Shown in pieces: positions 9,767-19,635 of a DNA stretch of 64,000 bases. Where the stretch lies: positions 136,001 to 200,000 of the forward strand of contig CAJIZV010000003.1 of the NCBI GenBank assembly GCA_905181935.1, given 5' to 3'. The stretch comes from an uncultured Amylibacter sp. (lineage in GTDB: Bacteria > Pseudomonadota > Alphaproteobacteria > Rhodobacterales > Rhodobacteraceae). Under the pieces are notes generated by a model that did not search any database, was not told the origin of the DNA, and was given only the letters and a program-made list of their open reading frames with translations. Positions within the stretch are counted from its first letter, which is position 1; every line of letters starts with the position of its first letter. Both the position numbers and the translations under genes were made by a program.

Positions 9767-11617
9767 CTACGAAGCTTGATCTCCAGGCTTCGTTTCAATT
9801 GTTTCTATCAGTTTGAATTCTATTCGGCGATTTGTTTCTCGCCCTTCTTCAGTGTTATTATCTGCAATTGGGTTAATGGATCCATATCCTTTGGCTATTA
9901 TCCCTGAAGTAAGGATACGCTGATTTAACAATTCAAATAATACAGCTTCAGCACGTGATTGGCTTAGATTTTTGTTAAGCTCTTCTGAACCAGAGCTATC
10001 AGTATGACCTTGGATTTCAAATTTAGCCTTTGGACATGTTCGCAATATATTAGCTATTGATGATATTGCGAACTCACTACTTTCTTTAATTACTACTTCA
10101 CCTGAATCAAATTGAATATTTGAATTAGATAAAACTACATTAATTTCTTTGCCGCAGATTTTAGGTAAATCTATCTGTAATTGGGGTGCGAACTTTTTAT
10201 TATAGCTAGCTTTAATCTTAAAAATTTCTTTTGAACCTACCCGTATTGATAGAATTCGTGAGATCTCACCTGCTGCAGCGTCATTGCCAGAAACGCCACG
10301 TATTTCAATTTCATTTGGTTTTACAATAAGGACGCCATGATTTAATTGAGCTAAAGCTTCTAGGCCTCCAAGCACTCGAATTGGCCAACCATTTGGCAAT
10401 TTATTATCTAAGCGAGTTTGAATATATACAGCATCATTACCGAATAATGATTTGGCAAAAGCCTCAATGGCTTCTTTTGCTATATTTGATGGTAGAAGGC
10501 CACGCAGCTGGACTGAGCCTTCAGGGCTTATTGTGGCTGTAAAGTCAGGAATTATAGCTTCGCCAGTTTGTCCGTCTATTGTGGGTTTAGGCGGTAAAAA
10601 TGCAGAAAGAGAAAATAAACCTGGTAAACTGTTTTCCAGTCCGCCAATCACATTATCAAATACTTTCTGGGAAGTTTTTTGTGATGCGATTAATGAAATA
10701 TCAGAATCTGTAAATGTTAATGATCCTCCACCTAATTTAGCAACCGCGGAAATAGACATTTCAACTGCTTTTGCCCAATCAGGTGTTGGAACTCCAAGGC
10801 CAATGTTACATGAAGCGTGTCGGACCATGCCGGCTTCTTTGGCTGCCGTAATAATCTTAGATTTTGTATTTTCCGTATCTGCTGAACATCCGTCTAAGCT
10901 TGCTAAGCCATCTTCCAAACTAAAACGAACGGTGAAAGGAGAAATAACAGGACGTGGTGCTGTTATATTCATTTCCAGCCGAACACCCACTGGTTGGTTT
11001 TTTTGCAGTTCTCGTTCAAATTGTGCGCGCTCCTTTTGAGATTCTGTTATGGCAGAAACTATAACTGAGTTTTCACTTATGCTAATTTTTGAACGCGGTA
11101 AGCGAGATAAGCTATCTAAACCAAATGCAAGTGTTTTTTTCCAGGATGTAGGCATAGGATAGTCAACTTCTTCCAACATATCAGTAATTTTGATTTCTTT
11201 TGAGATGCCTGATATAGAGTTCAAAATATTGGTTCGGCCTGATTTCTTTGGAATTAATCCAATTAAAGAAATACGATCTTCATTTCGCAATGCTTCTAAA
11301 GAAAACTTTGGTGGTTTGATGTTTTCTGCATCTAGAATGGTAATTTCGTCTCGGATGCGAGTGGGCTCAACAAACTTACCTAATGACTTTAATAATTTAA
11401 ATCGGGCTGCTTCATTTGGTGCAAGGCCAGTTAGATGTAAACGTAAACCGTTAGCTCGAATGCTGCCCCATTCTTCACCGGATAGAAACACTGCATGGCG
11501 AAGCTTTTTTTCAGTACTTTCTTGGAATGTATTAACAGCTTGTATGGCACTAAAATAGGATCCAGCAGCAGCCAAAATAAAACAAATCAATCCAAATAAA
11601 AGTGCTGTGCGATGCAT
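9767..11617 (-). CDS. OmpA-family envelope protein with BON-like repeats
   Basis: The product is about 616 residues. It opens with an N-terminal membrane anchor or signal (ALLFGLICFILAAAGSYFSA). Several BON-like repeats of about 60-80 residues follow; their core looks like a sequence of small residues around LxG. The C terminus is an OmpA/MotB peptidoglycan-binding domain (FEIQGHTDSSGS, LSQSRAEAV, GYGSINPIADNNTEEGRETNRRIEF). Such proteins tether the envelope to peptidoglycan. The ATG at 11617 is preferred; a TTG four codons upstream (11629) is possible. No clear Shine-Dalgarno is visible for either. Confidence 0.85.
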   Translation of the reverse strand: MHRTALLFGLICFILAAAGSYFSAIQAVNTFQESTEKKLRHAVFLSGEEWGSIRANGLRLHLTGLAPNEAARFKLLKSLGKFVEPTRIRDEITILDAENIKPPKFSLEALRNEDRISLIGLIPKKSGRTNILNSISGISKEIKITDMLEEVDYPMPTSWKKTLAFGLDSLSRLPRSKISISENSVIVSAITESQKERAQFERELQKNQPVGVRLEMNITAPRPVISPFTVRFSLEDGLASLDGCSADTENTKSKIITAAKEAGMVRHASCNIGLGVPTPDWAKAVEMSISAVAKLGGGSLTFTDSDISLIASQKTSQKVFDNVIGGLENSLPGLFSLSAFLPPKPTIDGQTGEAIIPDFTATISPEGSVQLRGLLPSNIAKEAIEAFAKSLFGNDAVYIQTRLDNKLPNGWPIRVLGGLEALAQLNHGVLIVKPNEIEIRGVSGNDAAAGEISRILSIRVGSKEIFKIKASYNKKFAPQLQIDLPKICGKEINVVLSNSNIQFDSGEVVIKESSEFAISSIANILRTCPKAKFEIQGHTDSSGSEELNKNLSQSRAEAVLFELLNQRILTSGIIAKGYGSINPIADNNTEEGRETNRRIEFKLIETIETKPGDQAS

Positions 11618-11663
11618 GTGGGTGCCCAATTAGATTATGTTTAAAGGTTTTACTCTAAGTAAA

Positions 11664-12662
11664 TTACTGGTTCAAGTTGGTTAAAGCTATAAATTGCAGA
11701 ATGATAGCGCAACTAAACCCCGTAATTGGTAGAAGTCCAGCCTCACGATTTAAGCGAAACATGCGTAGGCAATTTTCCGCGTTATCAATGTCTAGTTTGA
11801 CAAGTTGCCATGATAAGTGTGCTCCAAAAGCTAAAATACCCAAAATAGAAATTACCAAGGAAATTATGTTAATGTCATGATTGATTGTACTAAAAAGTGC
11901 ACTTGCCATTAATAAAACTGAAGAAATCAAAAAATAACATAACCATTTTTTTGTATTTTTGTGGAATAGGCGAGCTGTAGATCTTACACCAATTATTGCA
12001 TCATCTTCTTTATCTTGATGTGCGTATATTGTATCATAAAATAGGGTCCATGCGATACCAGCCAAATATAATAAGATTGGTGATAAAGCTAAAGATCCAG
12101 TGTGAACAACCCAACCCATTAAAGCGCCCCAATTAAAAGCGATGCCTAAAAATATTTGAGGCCACCAAGTAAAGCGTTTTGCAAAAGGGTAAATTGCAAC
12201 TGGAATTAAAGCTACTAATCCAAGCGTGATAGCTAGTGAATTAAATGTAAATAATATTAAAGCTGCCGCTAAAAGTTGAAATAGCATCCAAAGAAATGCT
12301 TTTTTCGATGAGATTTGACCAGAAGGAATTGGACGTGACTTAGTCCGAGTAACTTTTGCATCGATCTTTTGATCTGTAATGTCATTCCATGTGCAACCTG
12401 CCCCACGCATTAAAAAAGCGCCAACAGCCATTAATATGGCATAGCGGACATCATTGCTGTTAAAGTCACCTTTTGATAATATTGCTAAACTTAGGGACCA
12501 TATACACGGTATTAATAGTAGCCACGTGCCTGCTGGGCGGTCAGCACGTGATAGGCGTAAATATGGCCGTGAAAATATAGGTGCAAACCTATCCACCCAA
12601 TTTTTATTAGCAGCATCTGCTACGCAGCCTATTTGATCTGGTGTTTGTCTTTTTTCAGACAT
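11664..12662 (-). CDS. ubiA: 4-hydroxybenzoate octaprenyltransferase
   Basis: The 332-residue integral membrane prenyltransferase has both aspartate-rich motifs. The first is GCTWNDITDQKIDAKVTRT (N-D-x2-D-x3-D, about residue 91). The second is DTIYAHQDKEDD (about residue 209). RPIPSG follows the first motif. It attaches the polyprenyl tail to 4-hydroxybenzoate in ubiquinone synthesis and needs the product of the polyprenyl diphosphate synthase at 54581-55570. It is divergent from rsmE, with only about 11 nt between start codons. Confidence 0.95.
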   Translation of the reverse strand: MSEKRQTPDQIGCVADAANKNWVDRFAPIFSRPYLRLSRADRPAGTWLLLIPCIWSLSLAILSKGDFNSNDVRYAILMAVGAFLMRGAGCTWNDITDQKIDAKVTRTKSRPIPSGQISSKKAFLWMLFQLLAAALILFTFNSLAITLGLVALIPVAIYPFAKRFTWWPQIFLGIAFNWGALMGWVVHTGSLALSPILLYLAGIAWTLFYDTIYAHQDKEDDAIIGVRSTARLFHKNTKKWLCYFLISSVLLMASALFSTINHDINIISLVISILGILAFGAHLSWQLVKLDIDNAENCLRMFRLNREAGLLPITGFSCAIILQFIALTNLNQ

Positions 12663-12673
12663 ATTGTTGCCTT

Positions 12674-13405
12674 ATGAATATACGCGCTAAAATTAGACTC
12701 TTTGTAGACGCTCCCTTGGGTGCAGGGCAATCAATATTACTTGATCGTGATCAAGCAAATTATTTGTTTAATGTAATGAGACTAAATGTTGGTGCATTTG
12801 TGTCTTTATTCAATAGTAAGGATGGTGAATGGCAAGCAGAGGTATTTGAAGCAACCAAGCGTAAAGGTATTTTGGTTGTGAAAACACAGTCAATGAAGCA
12901 ACTAAACCCACCAGATTTATGGTTATTATTTGCTCCAATTAAAAAAGCTCGCACAGACTTTATTGTAGAAAAAGCAACTGAAATGGGTGCGTCACGAATT
13001 TGCCCAATTAATACTGATTATACTAATTCTGATCGGACCCGGCAATCTCGATTACAAGCTCATGCCGTAGAAGCTGCTGAGCAATGTGGCGGAACTTTTG
13101 TACCTCCTGTTGATGAACTGTTAAAGCTTAGTTTTGTGCTGGATAACTGGCCAACAGATCGATTATTACTATTTTGTGACGAAAATCTGGTAGGTAAAAC
13201 TGTTATTGATTTAAGTAATTTAAAAAATGATAAATGGGCTATTCTAATTGGTCCTGAAGGTGGTTTTAGTGATTTTGAAGTTGAACGACTGAGGTCATTA
13301 AGTTTTGTAAGTTCAATAAGTCTTGGCCCTCGCATTCTTCGAGCTGACACAGCTGTGGTAGCGGCTTTGGCCGTTTGGCAAAATGATTTAGGAGACTGGA
13401 AATGA
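12674..13405 (+). CDS. rsmE: 16S rRNA m3U1498 methyltransferase RsmE
   Basis: I start at the ATG at 12674 (MNIRAKIRLFVDAP), which fits the family N terminus; the longer frame back to 12641 overlaps ubiA. The 243-residue protein has the PUA-like N-terminal domain and a SPOUT methyltransferase domain. The latter shows KATEMGASRICPI, WAILIGPEGGFSDFEVE and LGPRILRADTAVVAAL, the knot that binds S-adenosylmethionine. It methylates U1498 of 16S rRNA. Its stop overlaps the next start (ATGA at 13402-13405). Confidence 0.95.
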   Translation: MNIRAKIRLFVDAPLGAGQSILLDRDQANYLFNVMRLNVGAFVSLFNSKDGEWQAEVFEATKRKGILVVKTQSMKQLNPPDLWLLFAPIKKARTDFIVEKATEMGASRICPINTDYTNSDRTRQSRLQAHAVEAAEQCGGTFVPPVDELLKLSFVLDNWPTDRLLLFCDENLVGKTVIDLSNLKNDKWAILIGPEGGFSDFEVERLRSLSFVSSISLGPRILRADTAVVAALAVWQNDLGDWK

Positions 13406-13905
13406 ATATTGTAAGGCCATCTGTTATTAAGTTTTTTTCACATTGGTCTGAAGCGATTATAATATTAGTTGGTGCTGTTCTGTTTGGTTATTTAACTGCA
13501 CAAGCTATGGGTTTAATCCTTCCGTTGGTTTACGGTCTTATTACTATTACACTTTTGATATTGTTTTTTGTTGCATTACGGCGAGCAAGCGCATCGGTTG
13601 ATGCAAATGAAAGGTCAGGTTTTGTTCAGGTTGATGAGCGTCAAATTACATATTTTAATCTAGGACAGAGCTGGTCTATCTCATTGAATGACTTGACCTC
13701 TGTTGTAATTGAAACAAATAGTGGACGTATTTTTTGGATTATTCGTGATCTATTTGGATCTGTTATACGCATTCCAAACACGGCTACAGGAAATGAAAAT
13801 TTATTTGACGCGGTATCTTCATTAAATGGAGCATCGTTTGAACAAATATCTACTGCAATGGGATTCAATGGACCTGCCACCTTCACGATATGGCGAAAGA
13901 TTTGA
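13402..13905 (+). CDS. Conserved hypothetical two-TM membrane protein
   Basis: This 167-residue protein has two membrane segments (about residues 18-35 and 38-58). After them comes a soluble, beta-rich domain (FVQVDERQITYFNLGQSWSI and onward), which could resemble a PH-like fold. No catalytic motif is visible. It is translationally coupled to rsmE and followed 70 nt later by gshA. Function unknown. Confidence 0.75.
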   Translation: MNIVRPSVIKFFSHWSEAIIILVGAVLFGYLTAQAMGLILPLVYGLITITLLILFFVALRRASASVDANERSGFVQVDERQITYFNLGQSWSISLNDLTSVVIETNSGRIFWIIRDLFGSVIRIPNTATGNENLFDAVSSLNGASFEQISTAMGFNGPATFTIWRKI

Positions 13906-13975
13906 AATAAACAGCTTGTTTCCTTGCGCAGCACTGTAGCTTTTGGTTATGTCCATTTAAATTTAAAAAAGGAAC

Positions 13976-15352
13976 ATGCCCATGTCTATTCCCCAAAGTG
14001 GTGGTGGTCTGATTGAAAATGTACACCAGTTAGCTGAATATTTAGAACTTGGATGTAAGCCAAAAATAGATTGGCGTATTGGCACTGAGCATGAAAAGTT
14101 TGGTTACTGTAAGAATACATTAAAACCTTTGCCCTATGAGGGGAAAGTTTCAATTAAAGCCATGCTTGAGGGCCTTCGTGATACTTTTGATTGGTCACCT
14201 GTCATGGAGCAGGGAAACATTATTGGATTGGAAAAAAATGGCGCAAATGTATCATTAGAGCCTGGTGGTCAATTAGAACTTTCTGGAGCACCACTTGAAA
14301 CAGTCCATGAAACTTGTGATGAAGTAAATGTGCATTTGTTTGAAGTTAAGAAGGTTGCAGATGTCATAGGTGCAGGCTTTATTGGGTTGGGCGCGGCACC
14401 CCTTTGGGCGCATGAAGAGATGGATATGATGCCTAAGGGAAGGTATCGCCTAATGACAGATTACATGGGTAGAGTGGGAACTCATGGAAAGCAAATGATG
14501 TATAGGACCTGTACAGTTCAGGTAAATTTAGATTTTGGATCAGAATCCGATATGGTTAAAAAAATGCGGGTTGCGCTAGCTTTACAACCTGTTGCCACAG
14601 CTCTTTTTGCGAATTCTCCTTTTTTTGAAGGTAAAATAAATGATCATAAATCTTGGAGATCACGAATTTGGCGGGATTTAGATGCTGATCGCACAGGCAC
14701 ATTACCGTTTTTCTTTGAAGATGGTATGGGGTTCCAACGTTATGTTGATTATGCTTTAGATGTCCCAATGTATTTTGTTTATAGAAATGGAAAATATATT
14801 GATGCGCTCGGGCAATCGTTCCGAGATTTTTTAGATGGAAAATTGCCAGCATTACCGGGTGAAATGCCAACGATGTCTGATTGGGCAGATCATCTCACTA
14901 CATGTTTCCCTGAAGCTCGCATTAAGCAGTTTATGGAAATGCGTGGCGCAGATGGTGGCCCTTGGCGGCGCATCTGTGCATTACCTGCTTTTTGGGTGGG
15001 CTTGATGTACGATACATCAACATTAGATGCGGCATGGGATTTATGTAAGAATTGGAATCTAGAAATACGTGAAGAAATGCGCATAAAAGCATCGGTTGAT
15101 GGTTTACAAGCTACTATTGGTGATATCAAAATGATTGATTTGGTATCAGAGGTTTTAAAACTATCCCAAGCGGGTTTGACGGAGCGTGCTCGTTCGGGTG
15201 CTGGTGGTATAATTCCTAATGAAGCTCACTTTTTAAATGCACTGCAGGAAAGTGTTGATACTGGCATGACACCTGCAGATGAACTCTTAGAAAAATATCA
15301 TGGTGAATGGGATGGCGATATTAAACAAATTTATTCTGATTTTAGTTACTAA
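13976..15352 (+). CDS. gshA: Glutamate-cysteine ligase, plant/alphaproteobacterial type
   Basis: This 458-residue enzyme catalyses the first step of glutathione synthesis (Glu + Cys + ATP). It matches the GCS2/plant-type family: RIGTEHEKFGY near residue 35, SLEPGGQLELSGAP near 92, YMGRVGTHGKQMMYRTCTVQ, and FRDFLDGKLPALPGE. Two in-frame ATGs lie six bases apart (13976 and 13982) behind AAAGGAACA; the second gives the more typical MSIPQSGG start. The glutathione use implied here fits the YghU-type transferase at 42415. Confidence 0.95.
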   Translation: MPMSIPQSGGGLIENVHQLAEYLELGCKPKIDWRIGTEHEKFGYCKNTLKPLPYEGKVSIKAMLEGLRDTFDWSPVMEQGNIIGLEKNGANVSLEPGGQLELSGAPLETVHETCDEVNVHLFEVKKVADVIGAGFIGLGAAPLWAHEEMDMMPKGRYRLMTDYMGRVGTHGKQMMYRTCTVQVNLDFGSESDMVKKMRVALALQPVATALFANSPFFEGKINDHKSWRSRIWRDLDADRTGTLPFFFEDGMGFQRYVDYALDVPMYFVYRNGKYIDALGQSFRDFLDGKLPALPGEMPTMSDWADHLTTCFPEARIKQFMEMRGADGGPWRRICALPAFWVGLMYDTSTLDAAWDLCKNWNLEIREEMRIKASVDGLQATIGDIKMIDLVSEVLKLSQAGLTERARSGAGGIIPNEAHFLNALQESVDTGMTPADELLEKYHGEWDGDIKQIYSDFSY

Positions 15353-15381
15353 TATTAAAAATCTAAAAACTCTAAAATAGA

Positions 15382-15987
15382 TTATTTGTTAATTTTGGTT
15401 TCTGTACCTGCAATGATGCGTGAAATATTATTTCTATGACGTAACCAAATGAATATGGTCAGAGTAGTAATAACGAATACTGCGTCTGGCTTGTCTAGAA
15501 GCCAAATCCAAAAAATTGATGCTGCACTAGATATTAAAGCGGACAAGGATGAAATGCGACTTATAAATGCTGTTGAGAGCCAAGTTAAACATGTAAGTAT
15601 ACCTGCGGGCCAATACAATGCTAACAAAATTCCAATAAAAGTTGCTACACCTTTACCACCTTTAAATTTTAACCAAACAGGGAAACAATGCCCCAAAAAA
15701 GAAGCTAAACCTGCTATTTGAGCGGCAGCTTCACCATAAAATAGACTTGCTGTTAATACTGCTAAGGCACCTTTACCTAAATCAAATACTAAAGTTAAAA
15801 TTGCAGCTAATTTATTGCCTGTGCGTAAGACATTTGTTGCCCCTATATTTCCAGATCCAATATCTCGTAAATTGCCAAGACCCAATAGCTTTGCAAGTAT
15901 TAAACCAAAAGGTACAGAGCCAATTAAATAAGAAGTGATAGCTACTAATAAAATATTTAAAACGCTTAGTTCAAAAGCTGGTATCAT
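15382..15987 (-). CDS. plsY: Acyl-phosphate:glycerol-3-phosphate acyltransferase
   Basis: The 201-residue membrane protein carries the PlsY motifs: SYLIGSVPFGLILAKLLG, RDIGSGNIGATNVLRTG, GHCFPVWLKFKGGKGVAT and WLRHRNNISRIIAGTE at the end. It transfers the acyl group from acyl-phosphate to glycerol-3-phosphate, the first step of phospholipid synthesis. It overlaps the upstream pyrC' gene by 4 nt (15984-15987), so it is the last gene of the pyrB-PH-pyrC'-plsY cluster. Confidence 0.96.
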   Translation of the reverse strand: MIPAFELSVLNILLVAITSYLIGSVPFGLILAKLLGLGNLRDIGSGNIGATNVLRTGNKLAAILTLVFDLGKGALAVLTASLFYGEAAAQIAGLASFLGHCFPVWLKFKGGKGVATFIGILLALYWPAGILTCLTWLSTAFISRISSLSALISSAASIFWIWLLDKPDAVFVITTLTIFIWLRHRNNISRIIAGTETKINK

Positions 15988-17264
15988 TGGCGATAAACCT
16001 CTTTTCCTGCAATAAAGGTACGTATTACTTTACCTTGCATTGTTCGCCCATCATATGGCGTATTTTTTGATTTAGAAAGAAGTTTGGAGCGATCTAAAAT
16101 AAATGGTTTGTCTGGGTCAAATAGTACAAGATCTGCTGGGGCACCAATTTCTATTCGGCCAACATCTAAGCCTAACAATTTAGCGGGGTTAAGGGATAGT
16201 GCACGCCATAGTGTTGGCAAGTCCATATATTCACCGTGAACTAGTTGCATTGCTGCAGGTAATAAAGTTTCTAACCCTACAGCGCCTGATGCTGCTGCCT
16301 CAAATGGCAATCTCTTGCTTTCTTCATCTTGCGGGGTATGCATTGAACTTATAATGTCTATTAGTCCAGATGCGACAGCATCAATTAATGCGATTCTGTC
16401 ATCTTCATTACGAAGTGGTGGTTTAATTTTAAAAAATGTTGGATAGCCTTCTATGTCTTGTTCGTTAAGCGTTAAATGATGAATTGAAGTGCCTGCACTA
16501 ACAGACAAGCCCTTATCTTTAGCGCGGGCCAAAGTATTTAAGCCTGCGGAACAGGAGAGCTGATCAAAGTGTACTCTTGCGCCTGTCATTTCAACAAGTG
16601 CTAAGTCACGCTGAAGCTGCATAAGTTCCGCAAATGGGGATACTGCAGGCAGGCCTAGTTTTGTTGCTAACGCGCCACTTGTTGCGCAAGCATCATTAGA
16701 AAGCATGGGCTCTTGGGGGTGAGTGATGATTAAGGCATCCAAACCTTTGGCATATGTAAGGCATCTTGTGAAAACTTTGTTGTCCGTGACCACTTGATCA
16801 CAATCTGTGAAGGCAACTGCTCCAGCATCTTTTAAAAAACCTATTTCAGCCATCTCTGTCCCATTTCGCCCTTTGGTTAAGGCTGCCATAGGTAATACAT
16901 TTACAATACTATCGCTTACCGCACGACGAAATACGAATTCTAAAATTTCAGGACTATCTACTGTAGGTTCAGTGTCAGGGCGAATAACCATAGTAGTTAC
17001 CCCCCCACAAGCAGCTGCAGCACCTGCAGATCTAAAGCTTTCTTTATGGCGTTCGCCAGGTTCGCCTATTTTTACACCAATATCTATGATCCCTGGGGCA
17101 AGACATTTGCCATCACAGTCTATGGTTGTTTCAATCTTAAAATTAAAACTCTGATTATCTGCATAGATTTCACTTATTTTACCATTTTCTATTAAAATAG
17201 AACCTAGAGTATCTGTACCTGCTTCTGGATTAATAATTCTGGCATTAGTCAAAAGAGACTTCAC
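15984..17264 (-). CDS. pyrC: Dihydroorotase-like protein, probably non-catalytic (PyrC')
   Basis: The 426-residue protein has the amidohydrolase fold of class I dihydroorotases (CLAPGIIDIGVKIGEPG, GGVTTMVI, FKIKPPLRNEDDR, GAVGLETLLPA, and a C-terminal metallohydrolase strand with GKVIRTFIAGKEVY). The metal-binding D-x-H-x-H is D61-x-G63-x-K65. The usual TDHAPH is SMHTPQ at 307-312, losing the catalytic Asp. It is therefore likely a PyrC' that supports PyrB assembly rather than an enzyme; a separate active dihydroorotase should exist elsewhere. It overlaps the PH-domain gene and plsY by 4 nt each. Confidence 0.88.
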   Translation of the reverse strand: MKSLLTNARIINPEAGTDTLGSILIENGKISEIYADNQSFNFKIETTIDCDGKCLAPGIIDIGVKIGEPGERHKESFRSAGAAAACGGVTTMVIRPDTEPTVDSPEILEFVFRRAVSDSIVNVLPMAALTKGRNGTEMAEIGFLKDAGAVAFTDCDQVVTDNKVFTRCLTYAKGLDALIITHPQEPMLSNDACATSGALATKLGLPAVSPFAELMQLQRDLALVEMTGARVHFDQLSCSAGLNTLARAKDKGLSVSAGTSIHHLTLNEQDIEGYPTFFKIKPPLRNEDDRIALIDAVASGLIDIISSMHTPQDEESKRLPFEAAASGAVGLETLLPAAMQLVHGEYMDLPTLWRALSLNPAKLLGLDVGRIEIGAPADLVLFDPDKPFILDRSKLLSKSKNTPYDGRTMQGKVIRTFIAGKEVYRQ

Positions 17265-17740
17265 GGGGTTCTCCCTTGTAAAGCCAGGCGAATTTCAGAT
17301 GCATTTTGTACACCCAATAATGTCATACCAACACCCCATCCTCCTATCAACCGTATGGTCGAGCCAAAACCAACAATTTTACGTGCGGATGAAATCAGCA
17401 TAGGCCTACCTCTTTTAACATATATGGCTCTGTTAGTTATTACCCAACGTTGATTGCGATACATTCCAAATGTTATAGCGGCGCCTATAAAAGATAGAAT
17501 AACTATGAAGCCAATACCTTCTGGCTTAATGGGCTGATTTAATGCATTGGTTATGACTACTATTACAAAGAATGCTATTGCACTAAATGTAACATTCTTG
17601 CGAATCCATGTCGAACTATCAAAAGAACCTTCAAACTTGATAATTTCGTCATCTAATAAAATTGGAGGCCAATCTCGAGATGGCTGCATGATTGTCACCT
17701 CTTCGATGAATTTATCGGCTTGGTCTTTATAGTTGCTCAT
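17261..17740 (-). CDS. PH-domain-like membrane protein in the pyr cluster
   Basis: The 159-residue protein has a soluble N terminus of about 45 residues and two membrane segments (about 50-68 and 76-92). A short domain follows with RNQRWVITNRAIYVKRGRP, which resembles bacterial PH (YdbS/YdbT-like) domains. It lies between pyrB and pyrC' with a 4-nt overlap to the latter. A role in pyrimidine synthesis is not supported; it is probably just co-transcribed. Confidence 0.75.
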   Translation of the reverse strand: MSNYKDQADKFIEEVTIMQPSRDWPPILLDDEIIKFEGSFDSSTWIRKNVTFSAIAFFVIVVITNALNQPIKPEGIGFIVILSFIGAAITFGMYRNQRWVITNRAIYVKRGRPMLISSARKIVGFGSTIRLIGGWGVGMTLLGVQNASEIRLALQGRTP

Positions 17741-17779
17741 GACAGATCCCTTTAAGAAAAGCAGGAAAGTATTTACTGC

Positions 17780-18733
17780 TCAGATGTTTGCTAATTTTGT
17801 GCGATGTGTTCGTAGTCCTTGTGCAAGTAAGTCCATTGAAGCCATGCGAACGGCTACGCCCATTTCAACCTGCTCTTGTATTACTGACCGATTGATATCA
17901 TCAGCTATATCACCATCAATTTCAACGCCGCGGTTCATTGGGCCAGGATGCATGACAATTGCGTCTTTCTTTGCTTTTGCTAGCTTTTCAGCGGTTAAAC
18001 CCCACCGGTAATAATATTCTCTTTTTGACGGAATAAATGCACCATCCATTCGTTCGTTTTGAAGGCGTAACATCATCACAACATCGACGTCTTTTAAGCC
18101 TTCGTTCATATCTTCATAAACTTCAACACCGAATTTATTAATACCACTGGGCATTAAAGTTTGAGGTCCAATTAGACGAATGCGGTTTTCCATTTTGTTT
18201 AAAAGAAATATGTTTGATCTTGCCACGCGGCTGTGGGCAATATCACCACAAATGGCAACATTCAATCGATGTAAACGACCCTTTGCTCGGCGAATTGTCA
18301 AAGCATCTAATAAAGCTTGTGTGGGGTGTTCATGACGGCCATCACCTGCATTTAGAACAGCACAATTCACCTTTTCTGCTAGCAAGTTGACTGCACCAGA
18401 TTGTGGATGGCGCACAACGAGAAGATCTGGGTTCATTGCGTTTAATGTCATGGCTGTATCAATTAATGTTTCCCCTTTTTTTATTGAGGATGCCCCTACT
18501 GCAAGACTCATTACATCAGCACCTAATCGTTTTCCAGCCAATTCAAAGGAGGCTAAAGTTCTGGTTGAATTTTCAAAAAACATATTAATTTGTGTCATGC
18601 CTGATAGGGCTCCACCTTGCTTTTGCTCTTTGCGGTTTAATTGCACATAAGTTTCAGCTAAATCAAGAATAGTGATGATGTCAGTAGGTGATAGATATTC
18701 AATACCTAACAAATGCTTGGGTGAAAATGCCAT
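17780..18733 (-). CDS. pyrB: Aspartate carbamoyltransferase catalytic subunit
   Basis: The 317-residue enzyme joins carbamoyl phosphate and aspartate in pyrimidine synthesis. Signatures are the carbamoyl-phosphate loop [15 protein letters not shown] (about residue 52), [15 protein letters not shown] (about 130), the PALA-loop region [11 protein letters not shown], and [14 protein letters not shown]. Length is normal. No pyrI is nearby; the adjacent degenerate PyrC' suggests the class A-type PyrB-PyrC' dodecamer known from other bacteria. Confidence 0.96.
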   Translation of the reverse strand: MAFSPKHLLGIEYLSPTDIITILDLAETYVQLNRKEQKQGGALSGMTQINMFFENSTRTLASFELAGKRLGADVMSLAVGASSIKKGETLIDTAMTLNAMNPDLLVVRHPQSGAVNLLAEKVNCAVLNAGDGRHEHPTQALLDALTIRRAKGRLHRLNVAICGDIAHSRVARSNIFLLNKMENRIRLIGPQTLMPSGINKFGVEVYEDMNEGLKDVDVVMMLRLQNERMDGAFIPSKREYYYRWGLTAEKLAKAKKDAIVMHPGPMNRGVEIDGDIADDINRSVIQEQVEMGVAVRMASMDLLAQGLRTHRTKLANI

Positions 18734-18840
18734 ATGCTTTGATCCCTTGCTGATTTTTGGTGTTATATCAGTGGAAAATTTTCAAGCAAGAGGTTTACGA
18801 ATGTTGTCCAGCCTAATATCATGTTTGAAAGGAGTTTCTA

Positions 18841-19635
18841 ATGAGCCATGCATATGATTATTACGCGACAAAATCTGCGCTTGAATGGCAACTGGAAATC
18901 GGGGTTGATGAGGCAATTTGTGATATCCCTATTAATCGTTATGAAGAGCAAGCAATCAAACCAAAATTGAAAATTACCGCTACTTCTAATATTACTTCAG
19001 TTAAAACGGTCCCTAATATTTTTCCAGTAAAAGAGGCTGCCAAAGATTTGGCTGGAATTCTAGCCGCAAAATGTAACAACCTCTCGGAACTTCGTGATGC
19101 TATGGGTCTATTCGATTTGTGTGCGTTGAAAAAAGGTGCCCGCAATTTAGTATTTTCTGATGGACCTGATAAAGCTTGTGTAATGGTGATTGCAGAAGCT
19201 CCAACGCGAGAAGAAGATATAGAGGGAAAGCCGTTTGTTGGCACAGAGGGAATATTAATAGATAAAATGTTTCAGGCTATTGGACTTTCTAGAAACACAA
19301 TCAAACGCGATGAAGCAATCCACATTGCTAAAGTAATGCCTTGGCGGCCGCCTCAAAGCCGTGATCCTAATGCAGAAGAAATTGCAATGATGTTACCTTT
19401 TCTTAAACGGCATGTAGAATTAGTTAATCCAGATTTTGTGGTATTAATGGGTAATGTTGCATGCTCTGCTGTATTAAATAAAGTAGGAATAAATCGCTTT
19501 CGGGGACAATGGGCGGATGGTTTTGGAAAGCCAGCCTTACCAATGTTACATCCCCGTGCATTAATCCGAGAGCCAATACGAAAGCGAGATGCTTGGGATG
19601 ATTTATTAACTTTAAAATCACGGATATTATCATGA
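18841..19635 (+). CDS. Uracil-DNA glycosylase, family 4-type
   Basis: In this 264-residue protein the C-terminal 170 residues match the UDG superfamily. The active-site loop AEAPTREEDIEGKPFVGTEG corresponds to family 4 GEAPGxxED-x-GxPFVG. The HPR-type motif is MLHPRALI near the end. The N-terminal about 95 residues are variable. Family 4 enzymes carry a [4Fe-4S] cluster; cysteines C77 and C97, and others, could contribute, but the full set is not obvious. It removes uracil in base-excision repair. Its stop overlaps moaB by 4 nt. Confidence 0.88.
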   Translation: MSHAYDYYATKSALEWQLEIGVDEAICDIPINRYEEQAIKPKLKITATSNITSVKTVPNIFPVKEAAKDLAGILAAKCNNLSELRDAMGLFDLCALKKGARNLVFSDGPDKACVMVIAEAPTREEDIEGKPFVGTEGILIDKMFQAIGLSRNTIKRDEAIHIAKVMPWRPPQSRDPNAEEIAMMLPFLKRHVELVNPDFVVLMGNVACSAVLNKVGINRFRGQWADGFGKPALPMLHPRALIREPIRKRDAWDDLLTLKSRILS

